Positions 1 to 10,550 of a stretch of DNA of 64,000 nt are shown piece by piece (position 1 is the stretch's first letter; every line of letters starts with the position of its first letter). Source of the stretch: Paenibacillus mendelii (GTDB lineage: Bacteria > Bacillota > Bacilli > Paenibacillales > Paenibacillaceae); assembly GCF_024498075.1 (NCBI RefSeq), contig NZ_JANHOF010000001.1, positions 496,001-560,000 of the forward strand, given 5' to 3'. The notes beneath the pieces are model-generated. The model did no database searches. It saw only the letters and a list, made by a program, of their open reading frames with translations, and was not told the origin of the DNA. The position numbers and the translations under genes were made by a program.

Positions 1-3000
1 TGAAGGGAACGGTCATCCGCGGCATCATCCGCCTTCAGCTTGAATGTCCAAGCACCCTTAAGGTCGGGTTCGCTGCCGGCTGCGAACGTCTTCTCGCCAT
101 GGTGAGCCGCGCCGTACGAGTAATCTTTCGCAAGTGCCATTGCATCCATGCCCGCCCCGGAAGGCGGCATAAACGACAGCGTATATCCAGTCTCGCCCTG
201 ACAAGGAGCAATTACATGAAGTGCGGTCACTTTAACCGCTTTGTGGCGGTCGAAGAACGGCACATGCTTGCCCTCGAAGGTAATGTTCAGCAATTGGTCC
301 GCTCCCTGCTGCACCGGATGAATGAAACGGTACCATTCACTTGGAAACTCCTGCTTCAGATTAAAGATGCGCACGCCCTGCTGCGGCAGGATCGTCTGCA
401 GCCCGCTGCGGGCGGCAGAGGCGAGCGCCGCACCGCCGTCGCGAGCCGTGTAATGGACATGCATGACGACATCCGATACTGTCGAGAAGTCGATGGCATT
501 GCAATCATGCGGCATTTCGATACGCCACAGGCTGACCGCGCCCGCACCTTCGAACGGCAAGTACCGTTCATCATTGAAACTCAACTCAAACACCCCGCTA
601 TCATGATCTCCGCTGCTCGTGGCGATCGCCCTCGACAATCCGTATTGATCCGTAAACCGGCCATCGTCGATGCCGGCTCGGACATAGGCGCTGCCCGCCG
701 TGCCGCTGATTCTGGTGCTGCTGCTTACGAGCGATAACGTGCAGTTTACACTCGTAAGCGGACCGGTAACGCATGGAATGCTGATACCGACTGATTTCAA
801 ACGACGCATATAATGACCCGGATAATCCAGATCGAACAGCCATTCCGGCAATTCGACCAGACATGCTCCGGTCTCCTTCAGCTTCATCAAGCTGAATGGT
901 GCCGCGATGGCTAGCGACACATGCTTCACGATTTCCAGCTGCCGTGCATTCTGTTCGTAATAAGCCGCGTCAAGACGGTTCAAATCATGAGCCAGCTTAT
1001 CGCCGGCAAGGAGGCCTTTCTTCAAGCTGTCCCAATAGCCGAACTGGATATAAGACGAGTCCTGCAGTCCCAGCTCGTATCGGAAAGCTTTCTCCGCGCG
1101 CTTGGCAATATCGTAAGCAAGCTGATAGCTCTGGAAGTAAAGGGTTGCAAGCTGCCCCTTCATCCATTGATAGAGCTCCAGATTCGTAAATTTGCTGTGC
1201 ATGAACTGCTGGACCGACTTCGCTTGCTCGATCTGCAGGTCATGATTGCCAAGCTCCCGCTGGGACATCGCAATCCGGATGCGGGAAGCTTCCATTTGTT
1301 GATCGATCTGCGCCCCCTCGATGACCGCGAGCGCCTTCTGCTGATCCCACTCTTCCTTGCGGCGGTGATAGCTGGCTACGGTTGAGGCCATGCCTGCCAT
1401 CTTCTCGAGCGATTGGGCAATGGCCGACATTGTCTGTACCATGTTCTCCGCGGCATCGCCAAACTTATCCCCGCCGGTTTCCGCAGTCGCTGTCGGCGAT
1501 CCGCCGAATCCGGAAGCGCCGATTGTGAAGTTCGGTATAAGCTTCAATCCCCCCGCCATGATATAGCCCGCCGCGATTGCGGTATCCAGGACCGTGGAAG
1601 CGCCTGAGAGAGAGAGCGCGGTTACTTCCCATGCATTCATGAACGGCAAATTCGTATAATAAGCGATCTTCTGGTCGGCTGCCTCCTTCGATTTCTCCAG
1701 GCTCAGCAGCGTCGCCTCCTGTTCCTTCACCGCTTGAAGCTTCACATGCCGGATTTGCTCGAGCAGCTTGGTCTCATGGGACATCCGCAGCAGAGCCAGC
1801 GCTTCGGCGTCACTCTTCTCCAGCACGGCGAGCAGCTGAGAACCAAGCGCCTTCACTTCTTCACACAGCTCCTTTGCCTTCTGCAGCATGATCGGGAACC
1901 GGTAATTTGGATGCGGTGCGTTCAGATCGTTCAGTACACTGCCGATATCGACGCCGGCGGCTGCCGCTTTCACGAGCAGAGCGGGATCGATCGGCGGCTC
2001 GAACAGCGGCAGCTGGCGGAATTTCCCGTCGATGTTGAGGCTGTGGCGGATCTTGAACAGCCGGTCCTCCACGGTGTTCCAGTATTCCACCAGTTTATCG
2101 TTGTGCGGGATGCCGAAATAAAAGGTTTCCAGCCGCGGCAGCTGTTCGATGCCTCCATTCCCCGGTGTCATCTGCACGGGCGGCGGAAGCAAATTCTCGA
2201 CCTCCACCAAAGCGTTGCCGAACGCATCCAGCTTTTGTTCCAATTCTGCGTAAGACAAATCCTCGACCGTATAGGCTGAAGGAACCCGCTCCGGGCGCCT
2301 TCCTAATATTTCTTCTGCCAATACGTATAGCAGCGTCGCCTCGTTAATGGATTCAAGCGTATCCCTTCGGAACTCCTGATCCGCCCATGCAACGAGATTG
2401 TCGATATATTTCATGACCACGGTCCGCTGGTAAGCGATTGGTCTCAGTCTAGCGATAAGATGCGGCTTGAACGGATCCTCCCGCCACATCTCCACCTGCT
2501 TCTCATACTCCGGGCTTCCGGAATTGACGAGCTTAAGCAGATTGTCGATTCGCTGGTTGCGGTAATCCGCCTCATTGTACTCGTAGAATGGCTTCGTCTT
2601 CCAATATTTCTGCGGGACGGGCTGGTTGTCGGTGCAGGTCGGGTCGAAAATATAATGAAACCATTGCATCGCTTCTTCGAAGCGTTGGTTCTGGCTGAGC
2701 CTTGTCGCGATCATAAGCGGCGCATGAAAGAATAGCTCCCAATTATACAGCGCATAAGCGCCCCCGATTGAGAAATCGACAACCTCCTTCCTCGCGCTTT
2801 CCCATGGCACCGTAGTTTCCAGAGGCCGATATTCATAGTCAAAATCAAATGAATTCACCGGCGGGATCGTCTGCGGCTCGGTCTGGACCTTACGGCTGAG
2901 CAGTCCCGGAATTCCCGTCCGGTTCAGTTCACGGATAAATAGCGTTGTGTACGGATGGTAGAAGGGATACATGGTATACCGGATCCGATATTGCGTATTG

Positions 3001-6000
3001 CCCGGATCCGACGGCAGATCGGTCGTGAAGTAATTGCCTGCCCTGTATTCCGTCATCGGTTTTATAAAGTAAGAGCGTTCAAGGTCCTGATAGAAGAACG
3101 GGCGGCTAGCCGAATCAAATTGCGTATCCTGCTGGGTAATTACGAGCGAGAACGGCGCATTCGCACTGTCCAGCAGGCGGCCGTCGTCCACGCGGAGCCC
3201 ATGATTCGTCAATACGTTCAGATCGTCCAGGTTCAGCACTTGCGTATTGTTCACCAGATGCGTATTCCGGTAATGCATGCCGGCGGGAAGCAGCTGATGC
3301 GGGCTGCGGTGGTCAAAGCCGAGCAGCTTGATCAGGCGGCCATCCTCGCCGAAATGACGGTTGATCCCATCGGATACGGAACCGACTAAATTTTTCATGT
3401 ATACATCAATGACATCTCCGTTATAAACGAACGATGAGGAATGCCACGGACGCGCCGTTTCATTAAATCGGATACTCGTCTTCGTTGCCCATTTGTTATC
3501 ATCCGGATAGTAGAATTCCGTATCGTTGAACTCCCGGGAGGTAGAAATAAAGAGATCGATCCACAGATAGCCGCTGCGGAGGCGGGGCTTCAGATGATAC
3601 GACGTTGTCGGACGCTCCCACGGATGAATGAGCTTCCGCTTCGATAGTTTCTTGGGCGTCCAGGCCCCGTTCTTCTTCACCGACCAGGCAAGCTTGATCT
3701 CCCAATATTTAGGCGACTCAGGTGCTCGTTTGGGTGCGTTGAGCTCCGTAGCCGGCGGCTGAATTTGACGCTTGGGCAGCATCTCGGTAAAGACCGGCCA
3801 GAAAATATGCAGCTTCCGGTTATGGACCGCGAGCGTCGCATGGTCGGTGTCGATCTCGAGATCGATTTTCTCCCAGCCGGTCCAGTAGCTGTTATCGATG
3901 TATCGGCGGTAATAATACACCGCAGGCGTCGCTTTGGTGCGCGCGAGGACATGAACGACGTTGCGGGTGCCCTCCACTTCATGGTACATCGAGCAAATAT
4001 CCAGCCGTGCGACTTCGTCCAATTTATCCAGATAAGTCAGGTAAGCAGTCTCAACATGGTCGGATGTGATATCATTCTGCGAAATATCGCTTTCCAGCGC
4101 CTTGAAAAATTCCGACTTGTCGTCCCGCAGCTCGGGCTCCGTCCAGTTCTCCGGATAGAGAAATACTTTACGGTTCGCTTCCCATACGCGATAATTCTTC
4201 ATCCACTTCCATTGATCCCAGCCATCCGACTCCTTGGCAATCACCTCGCCGCCCTCGAGATTCATCAGGCATCTTTGCACGAACAGCTGCACGGAGCTGA
4301 TCGACTGCTTCAGACGCGAGGTCATTTGCTGCGGACCCATCTCTACATCCAACAGGAAATAGGCATACAGATCATTCACGCTATCCCAGGCAAGCGGATG
4401 CTGCGCAATGAGATAAGAAACCAACGCGTCTCGCTGCTTCTCGCGCAGCGGATCCCGCAGCGTTCTGGCTATAGTCAGCCACTGGCTGTCCTCGTATTTC
4501 GCCTTAACCGCCTGTTTGAGCGATGCAGCTTCAAGCGGACCGGGGTTTGCATTCGTCCAGGACCGGGCCGTTACGGGTTCTACGCCCAGCTTCTTCGACC
4601 ATTGCATCACTTCGCATAGGCGCAGCAGCGCTGCCGGTTCACGGAAGCCTGCCGGGAATGCGATACCAAGCATGCCGTTATCCGCCAGATTATCCGGTTG
4701 TCCCAGCAGTTGCGCAAGATCGGCTGCCGGCCATCCTGCCGCTTCCGTTAGCATGCGCTGACAGCTGCGCTTCGCGGATAGCTTCTCTTCTTCGGACGCA
4801 CCGCCGTCGAGGGCGAATACGACCGACATGACCGCGATCAGCTCGGCTTCCGTTATCGGCAGCCGGTCTCTCAGCTCAATCACCGCGCTCAGCTTTAACC
4901 ACGCTGTGAATGCGGCGGTCGCGTCCGCTGCGGCTGTTTCCGTATCAGAACCAGGCAGGCTGCCGGGATGCAGCCATCCCCCGGCATTGGCACGGTCGCA
5001 TACGAACACTATCAGCTCAGGCGTGAGCTTCCATCTAAGAATGACCGCTGCGAACTTCGCAAGCAGCGTATAGGTTTGGAATACGCCGGGATGGCCAGCC
5101 GGCGTAAGACGCGTATTCGGGCTGCTGCCCACATAGGACGGCTCCAGGAACGCGGCGATTGCCGGGCGCTTCAGCGCGGGGTCCGCTGCCGGACCCGCAG
5201 GCGATTGAACATACCGCGTGAGCAGCAGTTCCGTTATGGCGCTATCCAGCTTCAAGGCTTCGCCAAGCTTCTGCTTGACCGCCATTACGCTTAACGAGCC
5301 GCGGATGTGCGGAAGCAGCTTGCCGAGCACATAACCGTAGCGCTCGGCGGGCGTCCGGTCGCCATCGAACAGGCTGGCGATGTCGCCTTCTGCCAGGAAC
5401 GGCTCTTCCGCGGCACGCGGTTCCACCGACTTGACTTGCAGCGCTTCGACCGCCGAACGAAATGCATGATCGGCCGGCTGTGCGAGCGTCAAGAGCATGC
5501 TCTTCTCCGCATCCGACATCACGCCGAGAAACCGGAGCTGCTTGGCAGTGAGATCATAATGCAATTTAGGCCGCAAATTATCGGGAAAGACCACATGCTC
5601 CGGCAGCTCGCTGAGGTAGACACTCGATTGGATGAAGGTGCCGGAATCCGGCCATGACTCAAGCTGCATGACTGCGCGTGCGTAATTCTCTTCGGCATAC
5701 AGAGCAAGCAGCTGTATGCGTTCCGATGCTCCGATAGCCCCAACCGATCGAAGCTGGCTCGACGGCGCATCGTAGTAGAGCTTCGAACGAAGCGAGGCCG
5801 GAAATTCCAAGCCTGCGGGCTTCGATTCGAGGAAGGCTGCGTAATGCGTCAGACGAAAGCTGCGCAAATTGCGTCTGACGAATGACCTCGGCTCATTGAA
5901 GAGCTGCTGAACAGCCGTTTGATACAAGGCATCCGCTGAATTCTCCAGCAAATGTGACCGGCGAGCCTCCGTCATTGCGCCGGTGAACCGCAGCTTCTTG

Positions 6001-9000
6001 TTCGCCGCGTCATAGCTGATCGCTCCCCGTAATCGTGCTGGCTCGGAAGCGAGCGCCCCGATGGCCTGCCGATATGGAGCGTCGGCCGACGCATCCAGCA
6101 GCAGCTGCTTCTCATCAGGCGTCAATATGCCGACAAGGCGCAATTTCCGGCTGCTATCGTCATAGCTCAGCCGGCCCTGGAGCGATTCCGGAATAACGAT
6201 TCCCTGCGGCATCGCATTCAGCTCCGCTTCATAGGCTCCGTTATCGTTGCGAAGCCTTATAGCAGAAGGTAAGGTATCAAGTGATGCTTCGAATACCGCC
6301 GCATCGCCCAGCATCGCCATGAACGGATCTGTTACCGCCGGGCTCCATGCCAGCTGCTCCAGCTTCTTGCGTGTAACGTCGCCGTTTGGATCGAGCGCGC
6401 TGCCGTCGCTGTCCGGATTTTCATCCGCTATGGTACGCAGCGCCCGGAGAAGCTCAATTAAGATTGCGGCTATACGGTCATTGGATGGCGCTAAGGACGA
6501 CTCTAGCGGCCGTTTATGACGCAGCAGCCAGTCGAGATCCGCAGCGCTCATCCCGGATAGCCGCATTCGTTCGGACTGTTCAATGAACGTTATCGCTGAA
6601 GCAGTGCTCGGGAAGGCAAAAGGATTGACGGCGGATAACTCCCGTATGGTTATATAGTCACGGATTGATACCTTCAACACCTTGGCCATCGACACATGCC
6701 TATACAGCAAGGACAAATTCCCGAGATTCATCTCATCGGCAACTTGGATTCTCTCGATAAACAGATTCAAATCGGGCTCCGACAATCCGAAAGCCGCTAA
6801 CAGCGCCGGTTTATGAGCGGTCAATGGATTCTCGTTTCCTACCGCATGCGGATGAAGCAGCTCGGATCTTGCGGCATTGAGCTCGAACGCCTCGTCCAGC
6901 GGGTTCATGACGGCTTTATTCCGCAGCAGCCGGTCGTAGATCGGCGTTTCTGCCGCTTCTCCGTCAAGAGAAGCATAGATGGAGGTCTCCATGTTGTTCC
7001 ACCAGCTCAGGATAGCAGGCAGCGGAACGCTCCATTCAAGCTGCTGCCGCTTCACATGGGACAATCGAATGAGGAACGGGTCGCTTAACCCGTCCGACTG
7101 CATCAATACGCGCATGACTCGGTCGAGCTCACGGAAACCGCAGCCGGTCGTTCCGGCCAGACGGACGAATCGGTGCATTCGGTCTAATGCGGCAATGATT
7201 CGCAGCTCGCGTTCGGCAGCCGTCGGCGCGTTTGCTTTGAGCACCAGCTTTCTGAGCGTACAGGTGAGCGGATCGGCGGGGTCGAGCGACTCGATCACGA
7301 GCTGGCGAACGGATGATCCCGGTTCCAGCGGATTCACATAATGCGTATCGAGCAGCTCCAATAACCGCTTATAACCGCCGCCATTCTCTTTCAGTCCCCC
7401 CATGAACCCGGACCGCTGCAGGAGCAGATCGACTCTCGTTACCAGCTGATGCCATTTGCCTGCAAGCGTTGTATCCGGATCGGTCGGATCAGCCAGCGTG
7501 ACATCCTCTGAGGGAAAGCCCCAGAATGACCAAGGCGGAGCGACAGATAAATCCACACCATCGACTACGGTGCGGGCACCCGTAACAATCGCCCAAGAGA
7601 CGGGCGTCAGGCCGAGAAATTCCCGTGCATGATCTTTATCATTCAACGCCGCGTTACGCTCGGCATGCGTTGAGAATGCTTCCGCCAAACGATCCCGCTT
7701 CGTGCCCAGATGCGCAAGATAGACGCGTGTTTCCTCCTGCCACAGATGAAACGGCAAGCTCCATGGGTAGACTTGCGATAACAGCTTCTTATAAGCCTCG
7801 GCACGAACGTATTGCGGATTCGCAGCCAGCTCCACAGCCGAGCCGGATGTCTGCCTGCTTCGGGACATGACGCGAAGCACGCCGTCCTTCAGCTTTAATT
7901 GGTACCGAAAAGCGGTTTCTGCAATGGTCCATCTGACGCCGGGTTCCTTCGTTTCGATCGAAGCCGCATTCGTAAGCGGCGGAACGAAAGCATTTCGCAG
8001 CGGAACCGTGATTTCTCTGGCATCCAAGGCTGCAACCAATCCGCCCGGAAGATTAAACGGTACGAATGCGGCCAGAGGCGCGACCGCCTCTTCCAGAAGC
8101 TCGTTCACGAGGTCGATATAAGGCAAAGCAATGTTCGTATTCTCGCAGGATAGCTCGAGATCTCCGATGTCAGGGCGGCGCTGCAGCAGCACATGCTTGG
8201 CGCTGGACCCTGCCTTGACCGCGTCCTTCTCATTCAGAAAGCGGATAATATCGACCATGTAGGCTGCGGGACTGTAGACCGAGCGGCAATCCTTGCAAGC
8301 GCAATAATCCAGCGAGCCGAATAGCGCCTCTAGACTCGGGAAGTCCTGAATCTGCTTCTGCTGGTCCTGCGTCATTGTCCACGGCAGGATCGCCTTCGGC
8401 GTTAATTGCTGGAACTCAGCTCGATACTCGCTTGCTTTGGCTAGCAGCATGGCATAGTTTCGCGATGCCAAATCGTAGACCTTCCTCGACTCCAGCTTCG
8501 TGAACCCCTGTGCGGCGAACTTCTCTGCAAACCGGTTCTTTCCTTGAAAATAAACATGCGCCGAGCTGTGCCAGCTTTGCTTTAGCAGCGCGATGCCCGT
8601 ATTCACGTTCGGAGCCATCTTGAACGCGCGCTGCATCTTCTTCAGTTCGGTAACCGCTTCTTCGCGCAGCTCGGCTTCGCGGCCTTTTTCTTTTAAGAAT
8701 TGGTCGATATTCGTGCGCCGCAAGTCAAATTCCGGCTGCTTATCGGACATCGTCAGCAGCTCATCGCCATACTTAATCGTATCGACGGCCGGACTGGCTG
8801 CCGCTGCCAAGAACGACACGGTCGGATATAGATCCTCGGCCTTGCTCTTTAATATGGCAGCGAATCCGTTGATTTTCTCCGTCTCGTCTCCGCCATCGAC
8901 ATTGTCCGGATAGCCCTGCCCGCCCCGTGCCATATTCGCCCGTATATGAGCAGCCCAATCCTCACGGCTCAGCTTTGCCAAGTCGCGGGGATCTGCAATG

Positions 9001-10550
9001 ATTTGCTTCATATAGTTGACCGTCGGCAGATGGTTCTTCGCGACAGCCGCAACAGCGAAGGTTTTCTTCAGGTCACTCACGACCGGTTCGGGGAAGGTGC
9101 CTGCATCGCTCTCCAGTGCCAGCCAGAACTCCCCGGTCGTACCGCGATGCTCCGCATAGAGCTCGGAGAAGCGGTTAAACCCCGCAGCCTGCAGCTTGGA
9201 ATGCTCCAATACGGACTTCAAGTTGGCATTTCCGGTAAGAAAAGCACTATTCAGCGTATAGTTCGTCCGCAGCTGATTCAGCTGGATGATGACAGCTGCA
9301 AGATTAACTAGCAGCGTACGCGGGACATAGTTGCTTCGAACCGCCGATTCAATCGCCTGCTTCTGCAAAGCCTCATCCATGAAAATGACGCCGGCCAACG
9401 TATTTTCGACGAGCCGGTCGATCAGCTGCCACTGCTGCGTACTCTCGATCAGCGCGCCGGGCAAGCTGACAGGCAAGTTCTGACGGAGAAAGGCATAACA
9501 GATTTCCGGCGCTAATCCGCTCTTGGCCCCCATCCTGCTGGACAGCGCTAGCTTCATGATCTCCTCCGCCGATTTGCCCGTATGCTTGGCTAGGTAGGTC
9601 AGATCTTGATGTACTGCGCTTTCCTCCAGCTGTTCCAGCTTCAGCTCGCCAAGCTCGGGCTGGAGCGCCTTGACCAGCTTCTCAATCTCCGAGATTCCGA
9701 CGAAAGGCAGATTGCCTTCGGTATAATTGACCCAAGCGACCTTGCCGGGATTTGCGATCGTTTCCGTTTTCAATACGTTTCCTTGCGAATCGATCAGCTT
9801 GATGACGACCGGCTTAACCGTTTTTCCGTTCTTCGGCGGCTCATATTTCAGATCATAGAAGCCGTTGATCAGCGATTCCCGTTCTCCTAGCAGCTTCTCG
9901 CCGCGTATGGACTTTTCGTACAGTTGAACCTTAATACCCTGCCGGCCTTGCCACAGCTCGTTGCGAATGGAGCCGCGGATGCGATAAGCGTCTTCCCCGC
10001 TAAGCGGAGCGGGATTGCCGGCTACAATGACCTGATTCAGCTTCTCCGCGGTTCTTTTATCCACTTCTCCCGTTATGGCTAGACCCTGCTGTTCTTGAAA
10101 CTTCTTGACGGCTTCCCTCGTGCTTGTGCCGAACCGCTTCTGCTCGGCCTCGCGCATATCGATGTCAATCTTCAGGAAGCTGAGCGTCTTCTGAAGATCC
10201 CCGACGGTATCCTTCGCCATATTCAGCCGGACAGGATATCGAATCCTCGCGATATCATTCAGATAATCGACCTTCAGATGCCTGATAGCGGGCTGAACAG
10301 GCTTGGCGGCTTCCCTCGCGGCAATCGCTTCCTTCAGCTTCGCAAGCGTTGATTCGTCCAGCTCTCCGGTCTGCTGCAGGCGATGCGTCTTCTGAAATTC
10401 GGCGACGGCTTGCTGCGTCGTTGCTCCGAGAATGCCTTGCGCGTGCTCTTGCTCAGACACCGGAAATTTAAGCTTTCCCAGTGCCCGCTGCAGCAGTTTG
10501 ACATCGTAGTTTTGTACATTCTTCGATAATTGTCGGCCTGGAAGTTTCAT
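1..10550 (-). CDS. Giant Tc toxin A subunit (TcA/TcdA-like), 3' end cut by window
   Basis: The frame is open from ATG 10550 to the window edge, at least 3,516 codons; an AAGGGGGA Shine-Dalgarno lies 6-8 nt upstream. TcA proteins form the pentameric receptor-binding and membrane-injection channel of Tc insecticidal complexes. Seen in order: two peptidoglycan-binding-like modules (about residues 16-75 and 115-175); a helical VRP1-like region with the Tc hallmark CACKDCRSVYSPAAY near 755; a four-copy repeat near 1449-1705; a neuraminidase-like part with FLYPENWTEPEL near 2130 and IFWPVF near 2250; QWFHYIFDPT near 2627; FYFGIPHNDKLVEYW near 2805; a channel helix and hydrophobic segment near 2985; and a C-terminal TcB-binding beta-domain from about 3220. 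TcdA1 of Photorhabdus has about 2,516 residues, so this one is roughly 1,000 longer. Probably only a few dozen residues are missing. TcB/TcC partners would lie left of the window. Confidence 0.93.
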   Translation of the reverse strand, partial: MKLPGRQLSKNVQNYDVKLLQRALGKLKFPVSEQEHAQGILGATTQQAVAEFQKTHRLQQTGELDESTLAKLKEAIAAREAAKPVQPAIRHLKVDYLNDIARIRYPVRLNMAKDTVGDLQKTLSFLKIDIDMREAEQKRFGTSTREAVKKFQEQQGLAITGEVDKRTAEKLNQVIVAGNPAPLSGEDAYRIRGSIRNELWQGRQGIKVQLYEKSIRGEKLLGERESLINGFYDLKYEPPKNGKTVKPVVIKLIDSQGNVLKTETIANPGKVAWVNYTEGNLPFVGISEIEKLVKALQPELGELKLEQLEESAVHQDLTYLAKHTGKSAEEIMKLALSSRMGAKSGLAPEICYAFLRQNLPVSLPGALIESTQQWQLIDRLVENTLAGVIFMDEALQKQAIESAVRSNYVPRTLLVNLAAVIIQLNQLRTNYTLNSAFLTGNANLKSVLEHSKLQAAGFNRFSELYAEHRGTTGEFWLALESDAGTFPEPVVSDLKKTFAVAAVAKNHLPTVNYMKQIIADPRDLAKLSREDWAAHIRANMARGGQGYPDNVDGGDETEKINGFAAILKSKAEDLYPTVSFLAAAASPAVDTIKYGDELLTMSDKQPEFDLRRTNIDQFLKEKGREAELREEAVTELKKMQRAFKMAPNVNTGIALLKQSWHSSAHVYFQGKNRFAEKFAAQGFTKLESRKVYDLASRNYAMLLAKASEYRAEFQQLTPKAILPWTMTQDQQKQIQDFPSLEALFGSLDYCACKDCRSVYSPAAYMVDIIRFLNEKDAVKAGSSAKHVLLQRRPDIGDLELSCENTNIALPYIDLVNELLEEAVAPLAAFVPFNLPGGLVAALDAREITVPLRNAFVPPLTNAASIETKEPGVRWTIAETAFRYQLKLKDGVLRVMSRSRQTSGSAVELAANPQYVRAEAYKKLLSQVYPWSLPFHLWQEETRVYLAHLGTKRDRLAEAFSTHAERNAALNDKDHAREFLGLTPVSWAIVTGARTVVDGVDLSVAPPWSFWGFPSEDVTLADPTDPDTTLAGKWHQLVTRVDLLLQRSGFMGGLKENGGGYKRLLELLDTHYVNPLEPGSSVRQLVIESLDPADPLTCTLRKLVLKANAPTAAERELRIIAALDRMHRFVRLAGTTGCGFRELDRVMRVLMQSDGLSDPFLIRLSHVKRQQLEWSVPLPAILSWWNNMETSIYASLDGEAAETPIYDRLLRNKAVMNPLDEAFELNAARSELLHPHAVGNENPLTAHKPALLAAFGLSEPDLNLFIERIQVADEMNLGNLSLLYRHVSMAKVLKVSIRDYITIRELSAVNPFAFPSTASAITFIEQSERMRLSGMSAADLDWLLRHKRPLESSLAPSNDRIAAILIELLRALRTIADENPDSDGSALDPNGDVTRKKLEQLAWSPAVTDPFMAMLGDAAVFEASLDTLPSAIRLRNDNGAYEAELNAMPQGIVIPESLQGRLSYDDSSRKLRLVGILTPDEKQLLLDASADAPYRQAIGALASEPARLRGAISYDAANKKLRFTGAMTEARRSHLLENSADALYQTAVQQLFNEPRSFVRRNLRSFRLTHYAAFLESKPAGLEFPASLRSKLYYDAPSSQLRSVGAIGASERIQLLALYAEENYARAVMQLESWPDSGTFIQSSVYLSELPEHVVFPDNLRPKLHYDLTAKQLRFLGVMSDAEKSMLLTLAQPADHAFRSAVEALQVKSVEPRAAEEPFLAEGDIASLFDGDRTPAERYGYVLGKLLPHIRGSLSVMAVKQKLGEALKLDSAITELLLTRYVQSPAGPAADPALKRPAIAAFLEPSYVGSSPNTRLTPAGHPGVFQTYTLLAKFAAVILRWKLTPELIVFVCDRANAGGWLHPGSLPGSDTETAAADATAAFTAWLKLSAVIELRDRLPITEAELIAVMSVVFALDGGASEEEKLSAKRSCQRMLTEAAGWPAADLAQLLGQPDNLADNGMLGIAFPAGFREPAALLRLCEVMQWSKKLGVEPVTARSWTNANPGPLEAASLKQAVKAKYEDSQWLTIARTLRDPLREKQRDALVSYLIAQHPLAWDSVNDLYAYFLLDVEMGPQQMTSRLKQSISSVQLFVQRCLMNLEGGEVIAKESDGWDQWKWMKNYRVWEANRKVFLYPENWTEPELRDDKSEFFKALESDISQNDITSDHVETAYLTYLDKLDEVARLDICSMYHEVEGTRNVVHVLARTKATPAVYYYRRYIDNSYWTGWEKIDLEIDTDHATLAVHNRKLHIFWPVFTEMLPKRQIQPPATELNAPKRAPESPKYWEIKLAWSVKKNGAWTPKKLSKRKLIHPWERPTTSYHLKPRLRSGYLWIDLFISTSREFNDTEFYYPDDNKWATKTSIRFNETARPWHSSSFVYNGDVIDVYMKNLVGSVSDGINRHFGEDGRLIKLLGFDHRSPHQLLPAGMHYRNTHLVNNTQVLNLDDLNVLTNHGLRVDDGRLLDSANAPFSLVITQQDTQFDSASRPFFYQDLERSYFIKPMTEYRAGNYFTTDLPSDPGNTQYRIRYTMYPFYHPYTTLFIRELNRTGIPGLLSRKVQTEPQTIPPVNSFDFDYEYRPLETTVPWESARKEVVDFSIGGAYALYNWELFFHAPLMIATRLSQNQRFEEAMQWFHYIFDPTCTDNQPVPQKYWKTKPFYEYNEADYRNQRIDNLLKLVNSGSPEYEKQVEMWREDPFKPHLIARLRPIAYQRTVVMKYIDNLVAWADQEFRRDTLESINEATLLYVLAEEILGRRPERVPSAYTVEDLSYAELEQKLDAFGNALVEVENLLPPPVQMTPGNGGIEQLPRLETFYFGIPHNDKLVEYWNTVEDRLFKIRHSLNIDGKFRQLPLFEPPIDPALLVKAAAAGVDIGSVLNDLNAPHPNYRFPIMLQKAKELCEEVKALGSQLLAVLEKSDAEALALLRMSHETKLLEQIRHVKLQAVKEQEATLLSLEKSKEAADQKIAYYTNLPFMNAWEVTALSLSGASTVLDTAIAAGYIMAGGLKLIPNFTIGASGFGGSPTATAETGGDKFGDAAENMVQTMSAIAQSLEKMAGMASTVASYHRRKEEWDQQKALAVIEGAQIDQQMEASRIRIAMSQRELGNHDLQIEQAKSVQQFMHSKFTNLELYQWMKGQLATLYFQSYQLAYDIAKRAEKAFRYELGLQDSSYIQFGYWDSLKKGLLAGDKLAHDLNRLDAAYYEQNARQLEIVKHVSLAIAAPFSLMKLKETGACLVELPEWLFDLDYPGHYMRRLKSVGISIPCVTGPLTSVNCTLSLVSSSTRISGTAGSAYVRAGIDDGRFTDQYGLSRAIATSSGDHDSGVFELSFNDERYLPFEGAGAVSLWRIEMPHDCNAIDFSTVSDVVMHVHYTARDGGAALASAARSGLQTILPQQGVRIFNLKQEFPSEWYRFIHPVQQGADQLLNITFEGKHVPFFDRHKAVKVTALHVIAPCQGETGYTLSFMPPSGAGMDAMALAKDYSYGAAHHGEKTFAAGSEPDLKGAWTFKLKADDAADDRSL
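5440..6207 (-). repeat. Four-copy protein repeat inside the TcA gene
   Basis: The TcA frame encodes four diverged copies of a module of about 50-55 residues. Each copy has a pattern like LPxxLxxKLxYDxxxxxLRFxGxMTxxEKxxLL followed by a Y/F-xxAVxxL tail. Copies fall near 6207-6060, 6045-5905, 5805-5650 and 5598-5440 (residues about 1449-1705). They lie between the helical N-terminal half and the neuraminidase-like region, where receptor-binding insertions sit in known TcA proteins. A receptor-binding role is inference. Confidence 0.75.

Noticed and set aside
3765..4619. 284-codon plus-strand frame within the TcA region
   Set aside because: It is antisense to the continuous TcA frame, has no credible ribosome binding site or family signature, and is a byproduct of codon bias.
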